Shown: one piece after another, positions 51,667-60,660 of the stretch
Layout of the letters: every line of letters begins with the position of its first letter
Numbering within the stretch: position 1 is the first letter of the stretch
NCBI GenBank assembly: GCA_934778205.1
Contig: CAKVOD010000001.1
Span: 198,973 to 262,972, forward strand
Length of the DNA: 64,000 bases
Reading direction: 5' to 3'
Source: an uncultured Clostridia bacterium
Lineage (GTDB): Bacteria > Bacillota > Clostridia > Christensenellales > UBA1242
Notes under the pieces: model-generated
Database searches by the model: none
What the model was told of the DNA's origin: nothing
What the model saw: the letters and a program-made list of their open reading frames with translations, nothing else
Made by a program: the position numbers and the translations under genes

Positions 51667-51985
51667 CTGGTGGCATAGGCCACTGCTGCAAGTACTTTCC
51701 CTACGTCTAAGGAGTTGTGCGGGCGGCGTATGTAAGTACTTTCTATATATTCGACCGCTCGATGGGGTAGCCCAAACCTGCAGCAGCAGGGCTATCGCTC
51801 TCGAGAACAAATGCATATAGAAAGTGTGCAAGTGCGCCGTCAGTATAAATCATTGACGAGTAGGGATAGTATTTGTAGCAGCGGGGCTTTCTCGTATAAA
51901 AAAAGTACACAGCAATTTAACTATGTACCTAATTTCATATAGAGCCACTCGCCAAACCTGCAGCCGTGCGCTATCGCACGGTGTA
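51664..51985. repeat. Two R2 repeats facing each other
   Basis: Plus copy: GTGGCATAGGCCAC right after the replisome-gene stop, GCAAGTACTTTCCCTACG, GGCGGCGTATG. Minus copy: from the stop of the methyltransferase gene at 51971, whose TAG lies inside head GTGCGATAGCGCAC, back through a terminator (51901-51929) and GGGATAGTATTTGTAG. This shows the stop-codon association for both convergent genes. The 300-base gap holds no gene. Confidence 0.8.
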
Positions 51986-52675
51986 GAGGGCGAGGGCGAC
52001 GGATATGGCAAGATTGAGTGAGTCAATCGCAGGCGAGTGCTTGATTACAACGCTAGTGCCAATCGAAAGAAAACTGTCATCGAGTCCGCTACCTTCGTTG
52101 CCAAAAATGAGCGAATATGGCGCGTCAAACTTGTTAAGTGACTTCAAACTTTTCTCGCCCTTTAGCATAAATGGATACATATGATTGTTGCCGTGCTGTG
52201 CTAAATATTCATCAAAACTATCAAAAATCTGCACGTTTAGAGAAAACACCGCGCCCATAGACGCGCGAATCGCCTTAGGATTAAAAATATCCACGCACGG
52301 CGCAATAATCGCAATGTTTTTGACGTAAAAGCCAAGTGCCGTGCGCATAATCGTGCCTAGGTTGCCCATATCACTAGGATTGACAAGCACAACGTGATTC
52401 GCGCCACGCTCAAGCACTGTTTCAAACTTTGAAAAAACACCAACAACCATAGTGCTTTCCTTGTCAACAATTTTTTCAATTTGCTTGGTGCAAAACTCAA
52501 CCTTAATGTTGTGTTGCTTGCAAAACTCAAGCATATTTTGTATTTCGGGAGTTATGTTCAATTTTTCGTGAATCATAACCTTTTGCACATACGCGGTTTT
52601 GTGCTTCAAAAGTTCAAAAGTGGGGAAAATTCCAAATGTGTATGAAATGGACATTTCCTTTTTGTATTTATCCAT
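51971..52675 (-). CDS. SPOUT (TrmH/SpoU) RNA 2'-O-methyltransferase
   Basis: 234 residues. The C-terminal 150 residues have the three SpoU motifs: NPSDMGNLGTIMRTALGF (1), YSLIFGNEGSGLDDS (2) and VVIKHSPAIDSLNLAISVALALY (3), which form the knotted S-adenosylmethionine site. A short N-terminal domain probably contacts RNA. The target nucleotide, in rRNA or tRNA, is not readable. The final residues TVR and the stop TAG come from an R2 repeat head on the minus strand. GAGAGG precedes ATG. Confidence 0.9.
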   Translation of the reverse strand: MDKYKKEMSISYTFGIFPTFELLKHKTAYVQKVMIHEKLNITPEIQNMLEFCKQHNIKVEFCTKQIEKIVDKESTMVVGVFSKFETVLERGANHVVLVNPSDMGNLGTIMRTALGFYVKNIAIIAPCVDIFNPKAIRASMGAVFSLNVQIFDSFDEYLAQHGNNHMYPFMLKGEKSLKSLNKFDAPYSLIFGNEGSGLDDSFLSIGTSVVIKHSPAIDSLNLAISVALALYTVR

Positions 52676-52860
52676 ATTTTGTTGCCTCTCATAATCTATT
52701 ATACATATTATACATTATATTATTTTTAAAGCCAAAGTTTTTGCTGTGATAATTGTAATTGCAACATAGTCTTGAGCAAAAATATTGATTTTTCATAGCA
52801 ATGGCGAGATGCCATTTTGTCGTTACCTGTAGCGCGTGCAAAAATGCCAGTGCGCGCCCG

Positions 52861-53364
52861 TCAGTGTTGGTGCAACTCTTCGCGTTGCTTGTACGCAAGT
52901 TGTGCGTGCTTGGCAATTTGCGAAGTGAGTTTTTCGCTTGTCAGTAGCCTGATTTGCCCCAAAGGAGTTGCCATTTCCGTTGTCGTGCAGTTGCCCAAAA
53001 CGTCGACCTGCGTGAACGTGTTGCAAAATCCGTACTTCTCCATTACCTGAATGCCGTGCTTGTCGCAATCAAGCCCGTACAATTTGCATAATTTTTTGAC
53101 CGCGTCAGTGCAGTTTAAATTTTGATTGATGGGGAAAATAGGGGCGTCCTTTTCAAATCTGTCAACAATCCACAAACTGGTTGGCTTTTGTTTGGCAAAC
53201 GCAAAATAATATTCTTTCGCAAGCATCGCGCGACGCTTTAAGAGTTGTCTGCGCCTAAGTTCGACAAGCCCATACATAGGGAGAGTGCAACGCCCGCTGT
53301 CGAGTTCTGCAAGTTCGCTATCAATAACGCTTAATTTCTCAAAATAATTTTCAAGAGTATCCAT
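52861..53364 (-). CDS. Hypothetical protein
   Basis: 167 residues, soluble, helical N-terminus (LENYFEKLSVIDSELAELDSGR...LVELRRRQLLKRRAMLAKEYYF) like a coiled coil, then a region with three scattered Cys. No family recognised. AGGATG precedes ATG. The upstream gap on its 5' side is filled with R2 sequence. Confidence 0.6.
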   Translation of the reverse strand: MDTLENYFEKLSVIDSELAELDSGRCTLPMYGLVELRRRQLLKRRAMLAKEYYFAFAKQKPTSLWIVDRFEKDAPIFPINQNLNCTDAVKKLCKLYGLDCDKHGIQVMEKYGFCNTFTQVDVLGNCTTTEMATPLGQIRLLTSEKLTSQIAKHAQLAYKQREELHQH

Positions 53365-53996
53365 ATTTCATCCTTTTATGCACCGCAAATGCGTGAGTTT
53401 TGTAGCGCAAATGCGCGAGCCAAAAATCTTAGCAATATGTTACCACATTTCTACCAAAAACACAATAGCAAAACAAAAAAAACATATTAAATATTGAACA
53501 TTTATGCCCGATGAAAATTGCAACTCAAAATCATATTTTGTTTGCCACCGAAAACAAAAAAACATAGGAAATACAAAGCGTGCCGATAACAAAGGCAAAT
53601 GGCGTGTAGGAACAGCACCTGCACCAGTGCCGTTTGGCACCGAGCGATAAAAATTATAGAAAGCACAAAGCGTGCGCCGTCCGTGTATGTCGTTTTGACG
53701 TAGGAATAGCGCCTGTACTAATGGCGTTTGACTTTGTTCGAAATGACAATGAGGTTTGGTGGCTTACCACTTAATAATGTTAATTAATCATAGGAACAGT
53801 ATCTGCAGTGGCGGGGCTATCTCCGCCCGAATTTGTGGCGTCTGCTACTTAAAACAAAAAAAACATAGGAAGTACAAAGCGTGCCGACAACAAACGCAAA
53901 TGGCGCGTAGGAACAGTCCCTGTAGACGCGGGGCTATCCCCGCCACTTGCTATTTGTGACAAAATTTGTTATAATAAAACGAGTAAAGGAAAAACA
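53365..53996. repeat. Repeat-filled gap (R2, minus orientation, with R1 fragment)
   Basis: Contains three R2-type minus copies (GGAACAGCACCTGCACC with head GTGCCGTTTGGCAC; GGAATAGCGCCTGTAC; GGAACAGTCCCTGTAG with head GCGGGGCTATCCCCGC, 53928-53943), and two copies of a longer unit (AAAACATAGGAARTACAAAG, 53566 and 53861). At about 53735 an R2 head runs into the R1 outer arm (TTCGAAATGACAATGAGG, GTGGCTTACCAC). No gene. Confidence 0.75.
53947..53975 (+). promoter_or_regulatory. Promoter of holB
   Basis: TTGCTA (53947-53952), 17 bases, TATAAT (53970-53975), followed by AAAGGA before ATG 53997. It begins right after an R2 head. Confidence 0.7.
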
Positions 53997-54950
53997 ATGG
54001 ATAGAATAGACCTAATAAAAACAACCAAAGCGTACCAAAGTGTCGCGGACGACTATCACAAACAAAAGTTGCCACACTGCAACTTGCTTGTGTCGCCCGA
54101 CCTGATGTCGCGCGAATTGTTTGCAACAGCGTTTGCAAGTTTGGTCATATGTGACGACAAAAACAATATCGCTATGCAAAACATTGCAAAAAAAATACAC
54201 CCCGACGTGTTCTTTTTGCCGAAATCGGGCAACCTCAAAGTCGAGGACGTCGAAGTCGTGCTTGATAGAATCAACTATTTTCCAATGGAAGCGGACGTCA
54301 AAGTGTTTGTGCTTGAAAATTTTTCGTCAGCAACCACGCAAGCGCAAAACAAATTGCTGAAAACGCTCGAAGAAACGCCACCAAATGTCTATTTTTTGAT
54401 ATGTAGCGAAAAAGATGACGGGATTTTGCCAACAATCAAATCGCGTTGTAGGCACTTAGAACTCGAACCACTGAGCGAAAGCGCCCTCAATATCTTTATG
54501 GCGGACTATAACACCGACGAAAAAACAATCGAAATCGCCAACTTTTTTGGTCGTGGCGAAATGGGACGCACCGATTTTGCACTGACGAACAAAGAAGTTA
54601 GCGAATTGGTCGATTTGGGATTCGATATTTTGAAGAATTGCAAATCTTCAGCAAATTTACTTGAATATGCAGTCAAATTGCTGAAACATAAAGATAGTTT
54701 GGCATTATTTTTGCAGATTTATAGCGATATTTTGGGGAAAGTATTGCGCCTGCAAATCTTGAATGAAAAAAACGATTTTGTGCAACTAAAGTTCGATTCA
54801 CTGAAAAATGAATTGTCAACCGATGCAATTTTAATTTTGCTCGTTCGCCTCACGCGCCTAACAGAAATGCTTGAACGCGCCTGCCATAGTACTTTGATTA
54901 TTGATGACCTTTTGATTGAAACTTGCAAATGTGCAAATATGAAATCGTAA
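53997..54950 (+). CDS. holB: DNA polymerase III subunit delta'
   Basis: 317 residues. Part of the clamp loader that opens and places the sliding clamp. As expected for delta', the P-loop is degenerate, while FVLENFSSATTQAQNKLLKTLEETPPNVYFLICS and the SRC motif (PTIKSRCRHLEL) are present. Helical C-terminal domain from about 200. In Bacillus this gene is followed directly by yaaT (ricT), yabB and rsmI; here a DUF4143 ATPase and 750 bases of repeats intervene before ricT. A strong terminator follows at 55085-55128. Confidence 0.92.
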   Translation: MDRIDLIKTTKAYQSVADDYHKQKLPHCNLLVSPDLMSRELFATAFASLVICDDKNNIAMQNIAKKIHPDVFFLPKSGNLKVEDVEVVLDRINYFPMEADVKVFVLENFSSATTQAQNKLLKTLEETPPNVYFLICSEKDDGILPTIKSRCRHLELEPLSESALNIFMADYNTDEKTIEIANFFGRGEMGRTDFALTNKEVSELVDLGFDILKNCKSSANLLEYAVKLLKHKDSLALFLQIYSDILGKVLRLQILNEKNDFVQLKFDSLKNELSTDAILILLVRLTRLTEMLERACHSTLIIDDLLIETCKCANMKS

Positions 54951-55084
54951 TTGTGTTTTGCGCTAAAAGGGAATTTGCTTTTGAAAAATAGCATTATTGG
55001 AATTGAAAAGCAAAATTTTGAGTAAAAAAAATAAAGTGAATTAATTTTCTTTTGTTTTGATGCGTGTTTATTCGTTGTGTGGGG

Positions 55085-55128
55085 GAAAAAAAGCCCGATA
55101 GTTGGATTTATGACTATCGGGCTTTTTT
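55085..55128 (+). terminator. Strong rho-independent terminator after holB
   Basis: Stem AAAAAGCCCGATAGT...ACTATCGGGCTTTTTT. It separates holB from the following ATPase. Confidence 0.9.
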
Positions 55129-55309
55129 ATATATTGTGCATTTTGTTAAATTACATTTTTTTTGATTTATAAAATGTGCGTTTTTTTGAGATATAAAAAT
55201 ACAATTAAAATCTTTTATGTAAGTTGATTAATTGTTTTATAAATTGATGCAATTAATCTTTAATATAATTTTTGAAACTGAATTTTTGCATTACATATTG
55301 ATAATTGCG

Positions 55310-55505
55310 CACGTGGCGTATATGATATGTTTTGTCATATGTAAAAACAAAACATATGTCGAATTAGTGCATATGAATTGTATGTGCATATGAATTATTT
55401 GGACATATGAATTGTATGCACAAATGAAAAACGTGCACAAATGAAAAACGTGAATTATGTGTACAAATGATAAATATGAATTATGTGTACAAATGAAATA
55501 TGTGT
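55310..55505. repeat. Degenerate CATATG/ACAAATGA repeats
   Basis: About ten drifting units: GTGCATATGAATT, GGACATATGAATTG, GTGCACAAATGAAAAAC and GTGTACAAATGA, with ATGAATTATGTGTACAAATG present twice. Irregular spacing. No gene; lies between the holB terminator and the 33-bp array. Confidence 0.6.
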
Positions 55506-55514
55506 CAATATTTT

Positions 55515-55666
55515 TGGAAAAAAGTGTGAAAAGCACATCAAAAGCGCTGGAAAAAGGTGTAAAACAATGTCCAAAACAATTGGAAAAAGGTGTGAAATAG
55601 TACTCAAAATAGTTGGAAAAAGGTGTGAAAAGCCTTGATTTTTATAAGAAAAAAGTGTATAATAAA
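55515..55666 (+). repeat. 33-bp tandem repeat, 4-5 units, at promoter
   Basis: Units start at 55515, 55548, 55581 and 55614, with a weaker fifth at 55647: exactly 33 bases apart. Conserved core TGGAAAAAGGTGTGAAAA; the remaining 15 bases vary. On the minus strand this gives an 11-residue periodic translation, but there is no start signal there, so a DNA-level role is more likely. Confidence 0.85.
55635..55664 (+). promoter_or_regulatory. Promoter of second DUF4143 gene, overlapping repeats
   Basis: TTGATT (55635-55640), 18 bases, TATAAT (55659-55664); the -10 box is inside the fifth repeat unit. Confidence 0.6.
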
Positions 55667-55706
55667 GAAAATAAAGATGCTTTTCGCACTTAAATGAGGT
55701 AATGAA

Positions 55707-57065
55707 ATGACAAAAAATGATGAAAAAACTGTGTTTCTCAAAAGAAAAGTTGACATTTTTTTGCAAGAATGGAAAAACAATAGCAACAAATTGCCGTTGA
55801 TTGTTAAAGGTGCAAGACAAATTGGTAAAACGCAATCAATAATACATTTTGCCAAAAACAACTATGAAAGTGTTGTTGACATTAATTTTGTATTGCAAAG
55901 TCAGTACAAGGCTATTTTTGATGATGGGTATGAGGTTGATTCAATAGTAAAAAATATTTCATTTATTAACCCGCAATTTAAGTTTGTTGCAAATAAGACA
56001 TTGATTTTCTTTGATGAGATTCAAGATTGTATCAAGTGTGCGACGGCGCTCAAGTCGTTTCAATTGGACGGGCGCTTTGATGTCATTTGCTCTGGCTCGC
56101 TGATGGGTATCAATTATAATGAAATCGAATCAAATAGCGTTGGCTACAAAGAAGATTATGATATGTATTCACTAGATTTTGAGGAGTTTTTGTGGGCAAA
56201 GGGCTTTACGAGTGCGCAAATTGATTCAATGCTTGAAGCAATGTTGCAAATAAAACCGCTATCTAGCGTCGAAATGGAAGTAATGGACAAGAATTTCAAG
56301 GAATATCTTGTTCTTGGCGGTATGCCAAAAGTTGTTGCCACTTTTATTGAGAACAACAATTTTAGTGGGACGCTGAAACTGCAAAAGCAACTGTTGCTTG
56401 ACTATGAAGAGGATATTACAAAATACGCACACGGGCTTGATAAAACTAAAATATTGAATGTTTTTCGCAAAATCCCTGTGTTTTTGGGCAAAGATAACAA
56501 AAAATTTCAAATATCAAAAGTTAGCACAGGTGCAAAAGGTCGCGACTATGTGGGCGTTGTTGATTGGTTGGACACTGCTGGTATGATTAATATTTGTTAC
56601 TGTCTTTCGGCGCCGAGTTTGCCACTCAAGGGCAATTATAATCCAGACAACTTCAAAATATACTTTCGCGATACGGGCTTGCTGATTGCTTCGCTTGACG
56701 ACGAAGCGCAGGAAGATTTGCGCGTGGGCAAAAATTTTAATACGTACAAGGGCGCAATTTACGAAAACGTTGTTGCGGATATGCTTGTAAAGCAGGGGTA
56801 TCAAGCGTATTTTTATAAAAATGAAAAAGGAACAATTGAAATGGACTTTTTTGTTCGCGACTCAAACTCATTGATTCCTGTTGAGGTCAAAGCGGTGGAC
56901 GGCTCGACAATTTCGCTCAACAATTTGATAAAATCGGATAAGTACCCTGACATAAAGTACGGCATCAAACTTGGGCAAAAGAATATTGGGTTTAATGGTG
57001 TTTTTTACACATTTCCATACTTTTTGACATTTTTGCTCAAGCGCTATTTGGCGCGTGTGCGATAG
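55707..57065 (+). CDS. DUF4143-type AAA ATPase, copy 2, inserted between holB and ricT
   Basis: 452 residues. Walker A VKGARQIGKTQS (about 32), Walker B LIFFDEIQDC, sensor VICSGSLMGI, a long helical middle with a DUF4143-type region (YLVLGGMPKVVATFIENN; TAGMINICYCLSAP), and a C-terminal PD-(D/E)XK-like end (TIEMDFFVRDSNSLIPVEVKAV). ATG 55707 has GAGG seven bases upstream. It interrupts an otherwise conserved replication/translation gene cluster and has its own promoter with a 33-bp repeat array. Function of the family is uncertain. The stop TAG abuts an R2 head. Confidence 0.88.
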   Translation: MTKNDEKTVFLKRKVDIFLQEWKNNSNKLPLIVKGARQIGKTQSIIHFAKNNYESVVDINFVLQSQYKAIFDDGYEVDSIVKNISFINPQFKFVANKTLIFFDEIQDCIKCATALKSFQLDGRFDVICSGSLMGINYNEIESNSVGYKEDYDMYSLDFEEFLWAKGFTSAQIDSMLEAMLQIKPLSSVEMEVMDKNFKEYLVLGGMPKVVATFIENNNFSGTLKLQKQLLLDYEEDITKYAHGLDKTKILNVFRKIPVFLGKDNKKFQISKVSTGAKGRDYVGVVDWLDTAGMINICYCLSAPSLPLKGNYNPDNFKIYFRDTGLLIASLDDEAQEDLRVGKNFNTYKGAIYENVVADMLVKQGYQAYFYKNEKGTIEMDFFVRDSNSLIPVEVKAVDGSTISLNNLIKSDKYPDIKYGIKLGQKNIGFNGVFYTFPYFLTFLLKRYLARVR

Positions 57066-57150
57066 GTGGCAAACGCCACTGGTGCAGGTGCAGTTCCTAC
57101 GTATCATTTGCTATTAAAGACGGCGCACAAACGCACTTTCTACAACAACG
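57063..57150 (+). repeat. R2 repeat, 5' part
   Basis: GTGGCAAACGCCAC immediately after the stop codon, GGTGCAGGTGCAGTTCC, GACGGCGCACAAACGCAC, TTTCTAC. No terminator part. Confidence 0.8.
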
Positions 57151-57199
57151 TTAGATAAATTAAATACGAGAGTTTAACAACTTTAAAAAGGTGAACAAT

Positions 57200-58336
57200 A
57201 TGAAAATAATAATGATAAAGAACAAATATTTACCACTTGGCAAAAGCGTGGCAATGCCTGATGATGAGGCGTTTGAGGTTGGCGAACCGATTGTTTTTGC
57301 GGACGGAAACGGCTTGCATTTGGGCGAGGTTGAGCGATTGGGCGGAAAGTTTGACCCGACGAGTGACGTAGTTTTTGAGCGTCGCGCGACGGAAGCGGAC
57401 TTAGACAAGGCACGCTCCAACGAAAACAAGTTGCGCAGGGCGCGTCGTTATTGCGGTTCGCTACTGCTGAAACACAAATTGGAACTCAAGATTGTTGACG
57501 TTTACGCAAATCTTGATTTTGGCAAGGCGATTTTCTATTTCACGGCGAATGGTAGAGTTGATTTTCGCGACCTTGTCAAGGACTTGGCGTCCGAGTTGCG
57601 CACGCGCATTGAGATGCGACAGATAAATGAACGTGAGGAAGTTTCAATGTGCGGCGGCATCGGACCTTGCGGTCAGCCGTGTTGTTGCAAGCGTTTTTTG
57701 GGCAAGTCGGGGCAAGTCGCAATCAAAATGGCGAAAAATCAAGGAATCGCGCTCAATCCTAACAAAATTAATGGATACTGTGGCAAGTTGATGTGCTGTC
57801 TTGCTTATGAAAACGATGTTTATCTTGACGCGATGCGCGCGATGCCGAAAGTTGGCTCGACGGTTGTTTTGCCGACGGGCGAAAAGGGTATTGTGCATTT
57901 CAACAAGTTGCTTGAACGCATTGTGACGGTTGATTTAATCGGCGACAACGCGGTTATGATTGATTATCCGCTTGCCGAGTTGCAGGCGTGCAACGCGAGG
58001 TTTGAAACCATTGCTTGCGGTTGCGACGGCGCGTGCGTGGGCAAAAGTGAGTGCGGGAGCGCTGAAACGGACGTCGACGACGACAAAGACGCGGACGAGT
58101 GCGAAAAACTAAACATTGATGAGAATATAAACGCGAATGTGCGCGCAAGCACATATGAAAAAGATAACATTAGAAATAATGGCAACAAGAACAAAGACTT
58201 GCAAAAAACTAAAGGTAATCGCAATAATAACCACAAAGATGACGATTCGCGCAAAGTGAAGGGCGCGAAAACGGGATTTCAAAAGAATAAGCGTTTAACA
58301 AATGGCAATAAAAGCGGGGGCAAAAATGAACAGTGA
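57200..58336 (+). CDS. ricT: PSP1 domain protein RicT (YaaT)
   Basis: 378 residues. The PSP1 core has the Cys pattern MCGGIGPCGQPCCCKRF...GYCGKLMCCLAYE (about 149-200), as in Bacillus RicT/YaaT, a member of the Fe-S-containing RicA-RicF-RicT complex that affects RNase Y-dependent mRNA processing and development. The C-terminal 90 residues are a low-complexity tail, first acidic with extra Cys (CGCDGACVGKSEC), then Asn/Lys-rich. ATG 57200, preceded by AAGG, was preferred over GTG 57191. It overlaps the next gene by 11 bases. Confidence 0.9.
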   Translation: MKIIMIKNKYLPLGKSVAMPDDEAFEVGEPIVFADGNGLHLGEVERLGGKFDPTSDVVFERRATEADLDKARSNENKLRRARRYCGSLLLKHKLELKIVDVYANLDFGKAIFYFTANGRVDFRDLVKDLASELRTRIEMRQINEREEVSMCGGIGPCGQPCCCKRFLGKSGQVAIKMAKNQGIALNPNKINGYCGKLMCCLAYENDVYLDAMRAMPKVGSTVVLPTGEKGIVHFNKLLERIVTVDLIGDNAVMIDYPLAELQACNARFETIACGCDGACVGKSECGSAETDVDDDKDADECEKLNIDENINANVRASTYEKDNIRNNGNKNKDLQKTKGNRNNNHKDDDSRKVKGAKTGFQKNKRLTNGNKSGGKNEQ

Positions 58337-59036
58337 CAGGCTCAACGAAGTGCTTGCGGACGGCGAGCGTTTGGACGATTTACTACTCGGCGACTACAAG
58401 ATTTTGCAGTCGAAAAACTACTATAATTTTACAAGCGACAGCGTTAGACTAGCGAACTTTGCAAGCGTCAAAAATGGCGACCGTGTTTTGGAACTTTGCG
58501 CGGGGTGTGGCATTGTTTCACTACATAAGTTTGCGGACAACGCCGTCACGCGTGGCGACACGGGGCGCGGGCAGTGGGTTTGCGTAGAGTTGCAAAAACC
58601 GCTGTGCGACCTATTGAAAAAGAACATATATATTAATGAATTAGACGACAATTTCACGGCAATCAATGACGACCTCAAAAATACGTTTGATTACGTGCAA
58701 AAGGCGAGTTTTGACGTTGTTTTGTGCAATCCGCCGTACGAAAAAGCGGATACTGGGTTCAAGAAAGCCGACGAATCGGATATGATTGCGCGCGCGGAAG
58801 TCGCGACAGATTTTGAACAAATTGCGCGCGTGGCGGGCGGTGCGCTGAGATATGGCGGTGCGTTCTATTTTTTGGCGAAAAGCGAGCGATTGTTTGAGAT
58901 TGCCATTGTGCTAAACAAACACAATATGCGCGTCAAAGCGGTTGAGTTCATCACAAAAAACGGGCGTTTCCGTATTGCGCTTGTCAAAGCGGTTGTCGGC
59001 GCAAAGCACGGGTGCGAATATTCCTTGCACGCTTGA
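58326..59036 (+). CDS. tRNA1(Val) (adenine-N6)-methyltransferase-like (YabB/TrmN6)
   Basis: 236 residues. S-adenosylmethionine-dependent methyltransferase: VLELCAGCGIVSL (motif I), WVCVELQKPLCDLLKKN, and the N6-adenine catalytic motif CNPPYEK. The order ricT-yabB-rsmI and length agree with Bacillus YabB. Start ATG 58326 lies in the end of ricT with GGGGG upstream, so it is translationally coupled. The segment NAVTRGDTGRGQ is a small insertion between motif I and the next strand. Substrate is inferred from homology. Confidence 0.88.
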   Translation: MNSDRLNEVLADGERLDDLLLGDYKILQSKNYYNFTSDSVRLANFASVKNGDRVLELCAGCGIVSLHKFADNAVTRGDTGRGQWVCVELQKPLCDLLKKNIYINELDDNFTAINDDLKNTFDYVQKASFDVVLCNPPYEKADTGFKKADESDMIARAEVATDFEQIARVAGGALRYGGAFYFLAKSERLFEIAIVLNKHNMRVKAVEFITKNGRFRIALVKAVVGAKHGCEYSLHA

Positions 59037-59069
59037 GGCTGTGCGCATTAATATCTATTTGACCAATAA

Positions 59070-59400
59070 AAGTGGTAAGGCACTCACTTTCTTGTCATTT
59101 CGACAGGTGGCAAGTGCCACGGGTGGAGGCGTAGTTTCTGCGTGGAAGTTGCTTATGTGGACGGCAAACATACGTGTTTTCTACTTACTTTTGTTCTCGG
59201 GTGCGAAAGCGCACTGCTACGGGTACTATCCCTACGACTAATTAACATTAAAAGTGGTAAGGCACTCACTTTCTTGTCATTTCGACCGAAAGTGGGGGCG
59301 TCAGCCACCGCTGTAGCGGAGAAATCTCCCGGAAGGGGACATACTTAGTTATGAGGTACTCAAACAACTTGACCGCGTCAGCAATCAAGTTACATTGTAT
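59070..59400. repeat. R1 fragment fused to R2, then a further R1 arm
   Basis: At 59073-59104, AGTGGTAAGGCACTC and GTCATTTCGAC (R1) run directly into GTGGCAAGTGCCAC (R2 head). R2 continues with GGACGGC-like sequence and a second head GTGCGAAAGCGCAC, then GGGTACTATCCCTACG. A second R1 arm follows at 59257-59385, with a hairpin of the type GGGGCGTCAGCCACC, GCGGAGAAATCTCCCGGAAG and inner end TTGACCGCGTCAGCA. No gene in this 383-base gap. Confidence 0.78.
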
Positions 59401-59419
59401 CAATGAGAGGGAATGAGAA

Positions 59420-60235
59420 ATGTTAGATTCAAGAGAATATCAGTTTTATTTTGTCGGCACGCCGATTGGCAATTTCGCAGAGATGACCTATCGCGCGGTT
59501 GATATATTGAATTCGGTTGACGAAATTTGGTGCGAGGACACGCGCCATTCGTTGCCACTGCTGAAGTTTTATAACATATCAAAACCCCTGCAAAGTTTTC
59601 ACAAGTTTAGTGACGAGGGCAAGGTCGAATTGTGCTTGCAAAAACTCAGCGAGGGCAAACGCATTGCGTACATTAGTGACGCGGGTATGCCGTGTATCAG
59701 TGACCCTGGCAACAGACTTTCGCAAATGTTGATTGAAAACAACATTGAATTTACAGTCGTTTCGGGTGCGTGTGCGTGCATAAACGCGTTACTTTTGAGC
59801 GGACTTTCCACTGAAAACTTTTATTTTGTCGGCTTTTTGAAAGATAAAAACAAACTGCGCCTTGAGCAAATGGAGCGCGTGCGCGACCTAATGACGACGC
59901 TTGTATTTTATAGTAGCGTTCACGACATAAACGCCGACCTTGCGTTTTTGGCGGAACACCTAGGCGGAGCGCGTGAGTGTGCAGTGTGCAAAGAAATTAG
60001 TAAAATGCACGAAACTGTTTTGCGCGGAACGCTTGCAAACGTGCGCGTCGATGAGCCACGCGGAGAATATGTCATCATCGTTGCAGGCGCAACGGAAGTT
60101 GCGCGCGACCCAAGCACGGAACTACAGCGTCTACTTGATGAGGGCGTCGACGGCAAAGAGGCGGTCAAGCAAGTTGCCAAACTTTGCAACCTACAAAAAA
60201 ACGTCGTTTATCAATTATACATTAAGCGTGTGTGA
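59420..60235 (+). CDS. rsmI: 16S rRNA (cytidine(1402)-2'-O)-methyltransferase
   Basis: 271 residues. Tetrapyrrole-methylase fold. FVGTPIGNFAEMTYRAVDIL, ISDAGMPCISDPG (S-adenosylmethionine loop) and VVSGACACINALLLSGL correspond to the RsmI signatures; the usual ED-TR motif is present as CEDTRHSLPLL. It methylates the ribose of C1402 in the decoding centre. GAGGG precedes ATG. Its place after yabB matches Bacillus gene order. R2 sequence begins just after the stop. Confidence 0.94.
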   Translation: MLDSREYQFYFVGTPIGNFAEMTYRAVDILNSVDEIWCEDTRHSLPLLKFYNISKPLQSFHKFSDEGKVELCLQKLSEGKRIAYISDAGMPCISDPGNRLSQMLIENNIEFTVVSGACACINALLLSGLSTENFYFVGFLKDKNKLRLEQMERVRDLMTTLVFYSSVHDINADLAFLAEHLGGARECAVCKEISKMHETVLRGTLANVRVDEPRGEYVIIVAGATEVARDPSTELQRLLDEGVDGKEAVKQVAKLCNLQKNVVYQLYIKRV

Positions 60236-60540
60236 TACGTGTTGCATACGCCACAGGTGCAAATGTAGTTACAACGTTCAATCAACTTTTAAGGACGGCG
60301 CGTTACTTTTCTTTCTACAAACTTTAGTCCTCGGTAGCATACGCCACGGGTGCAGGTACTATTCCTACGCGCCATTTGCTTGTGTGAGTGGCGAATTTAA
60401 GTGCGTTCTACAAACTTTAGTTTTTTGAGGCAAACGCCACTGGTCGAAATGACAATAAGGGTGGGTGGCTTACCACTATAATAAGGTATTGATTGATTTA
60501 CGTCGTGTATGCGTGAGATTGGTGGCTTACCACTGAAAAT
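60236..60540 (+). repeat. R2 repeats and an R2-R1 chimera
   Basis: Head GTTGCATACGCCAC (one mismatch in the stem), GGTGCAAATGTAGTTACAACG, GGACGGCGCG, TTTCTACAAAC; then a second head AGCATACGCCAC with GGTGCAGGTACTATTCC. At 60430-60475 head GGCAAACGCCACTGG runs into R1 GTCGAAATGACAATAAGG and GTGGCTTACCAC. Confidence 0.78.
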
Positions 60541-60566
60541 AATGTTTTTCTTTATAAAAAATGTTA

Positions 60567-60632
60567 AAAAATATCAAATGTGCATAAAAACATTTGATAT
60601 TTTTTAGTTTTTGTGGTACACTACAAGTGGAA
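60567..60632 (+). repeat. Terminator-promoter repeat, copy 1
   Basis: Identical to the last bases of the window (63935-64000, extending a little further upstream). It joins a stem AATATCAAATG/CATTTGATATT followed by T6 with promoter TTTGAT-18-TACACT (60593-60622). Promoter of the GLUG gene at 60661. Confidence 0.85.
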
Positions 60633-60660
60633 AATCAAAGAAATAAGGAGAACAAAAATT

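Noticed and set aside
55455..55835. Minus-strand protein with 11-residue repeats (HLFP...)
   Set aside because: The period follows from the 33-bp DNA repeat; there is no ribosome-binding site, and it overlaps the start of a clear plus-strand gene.
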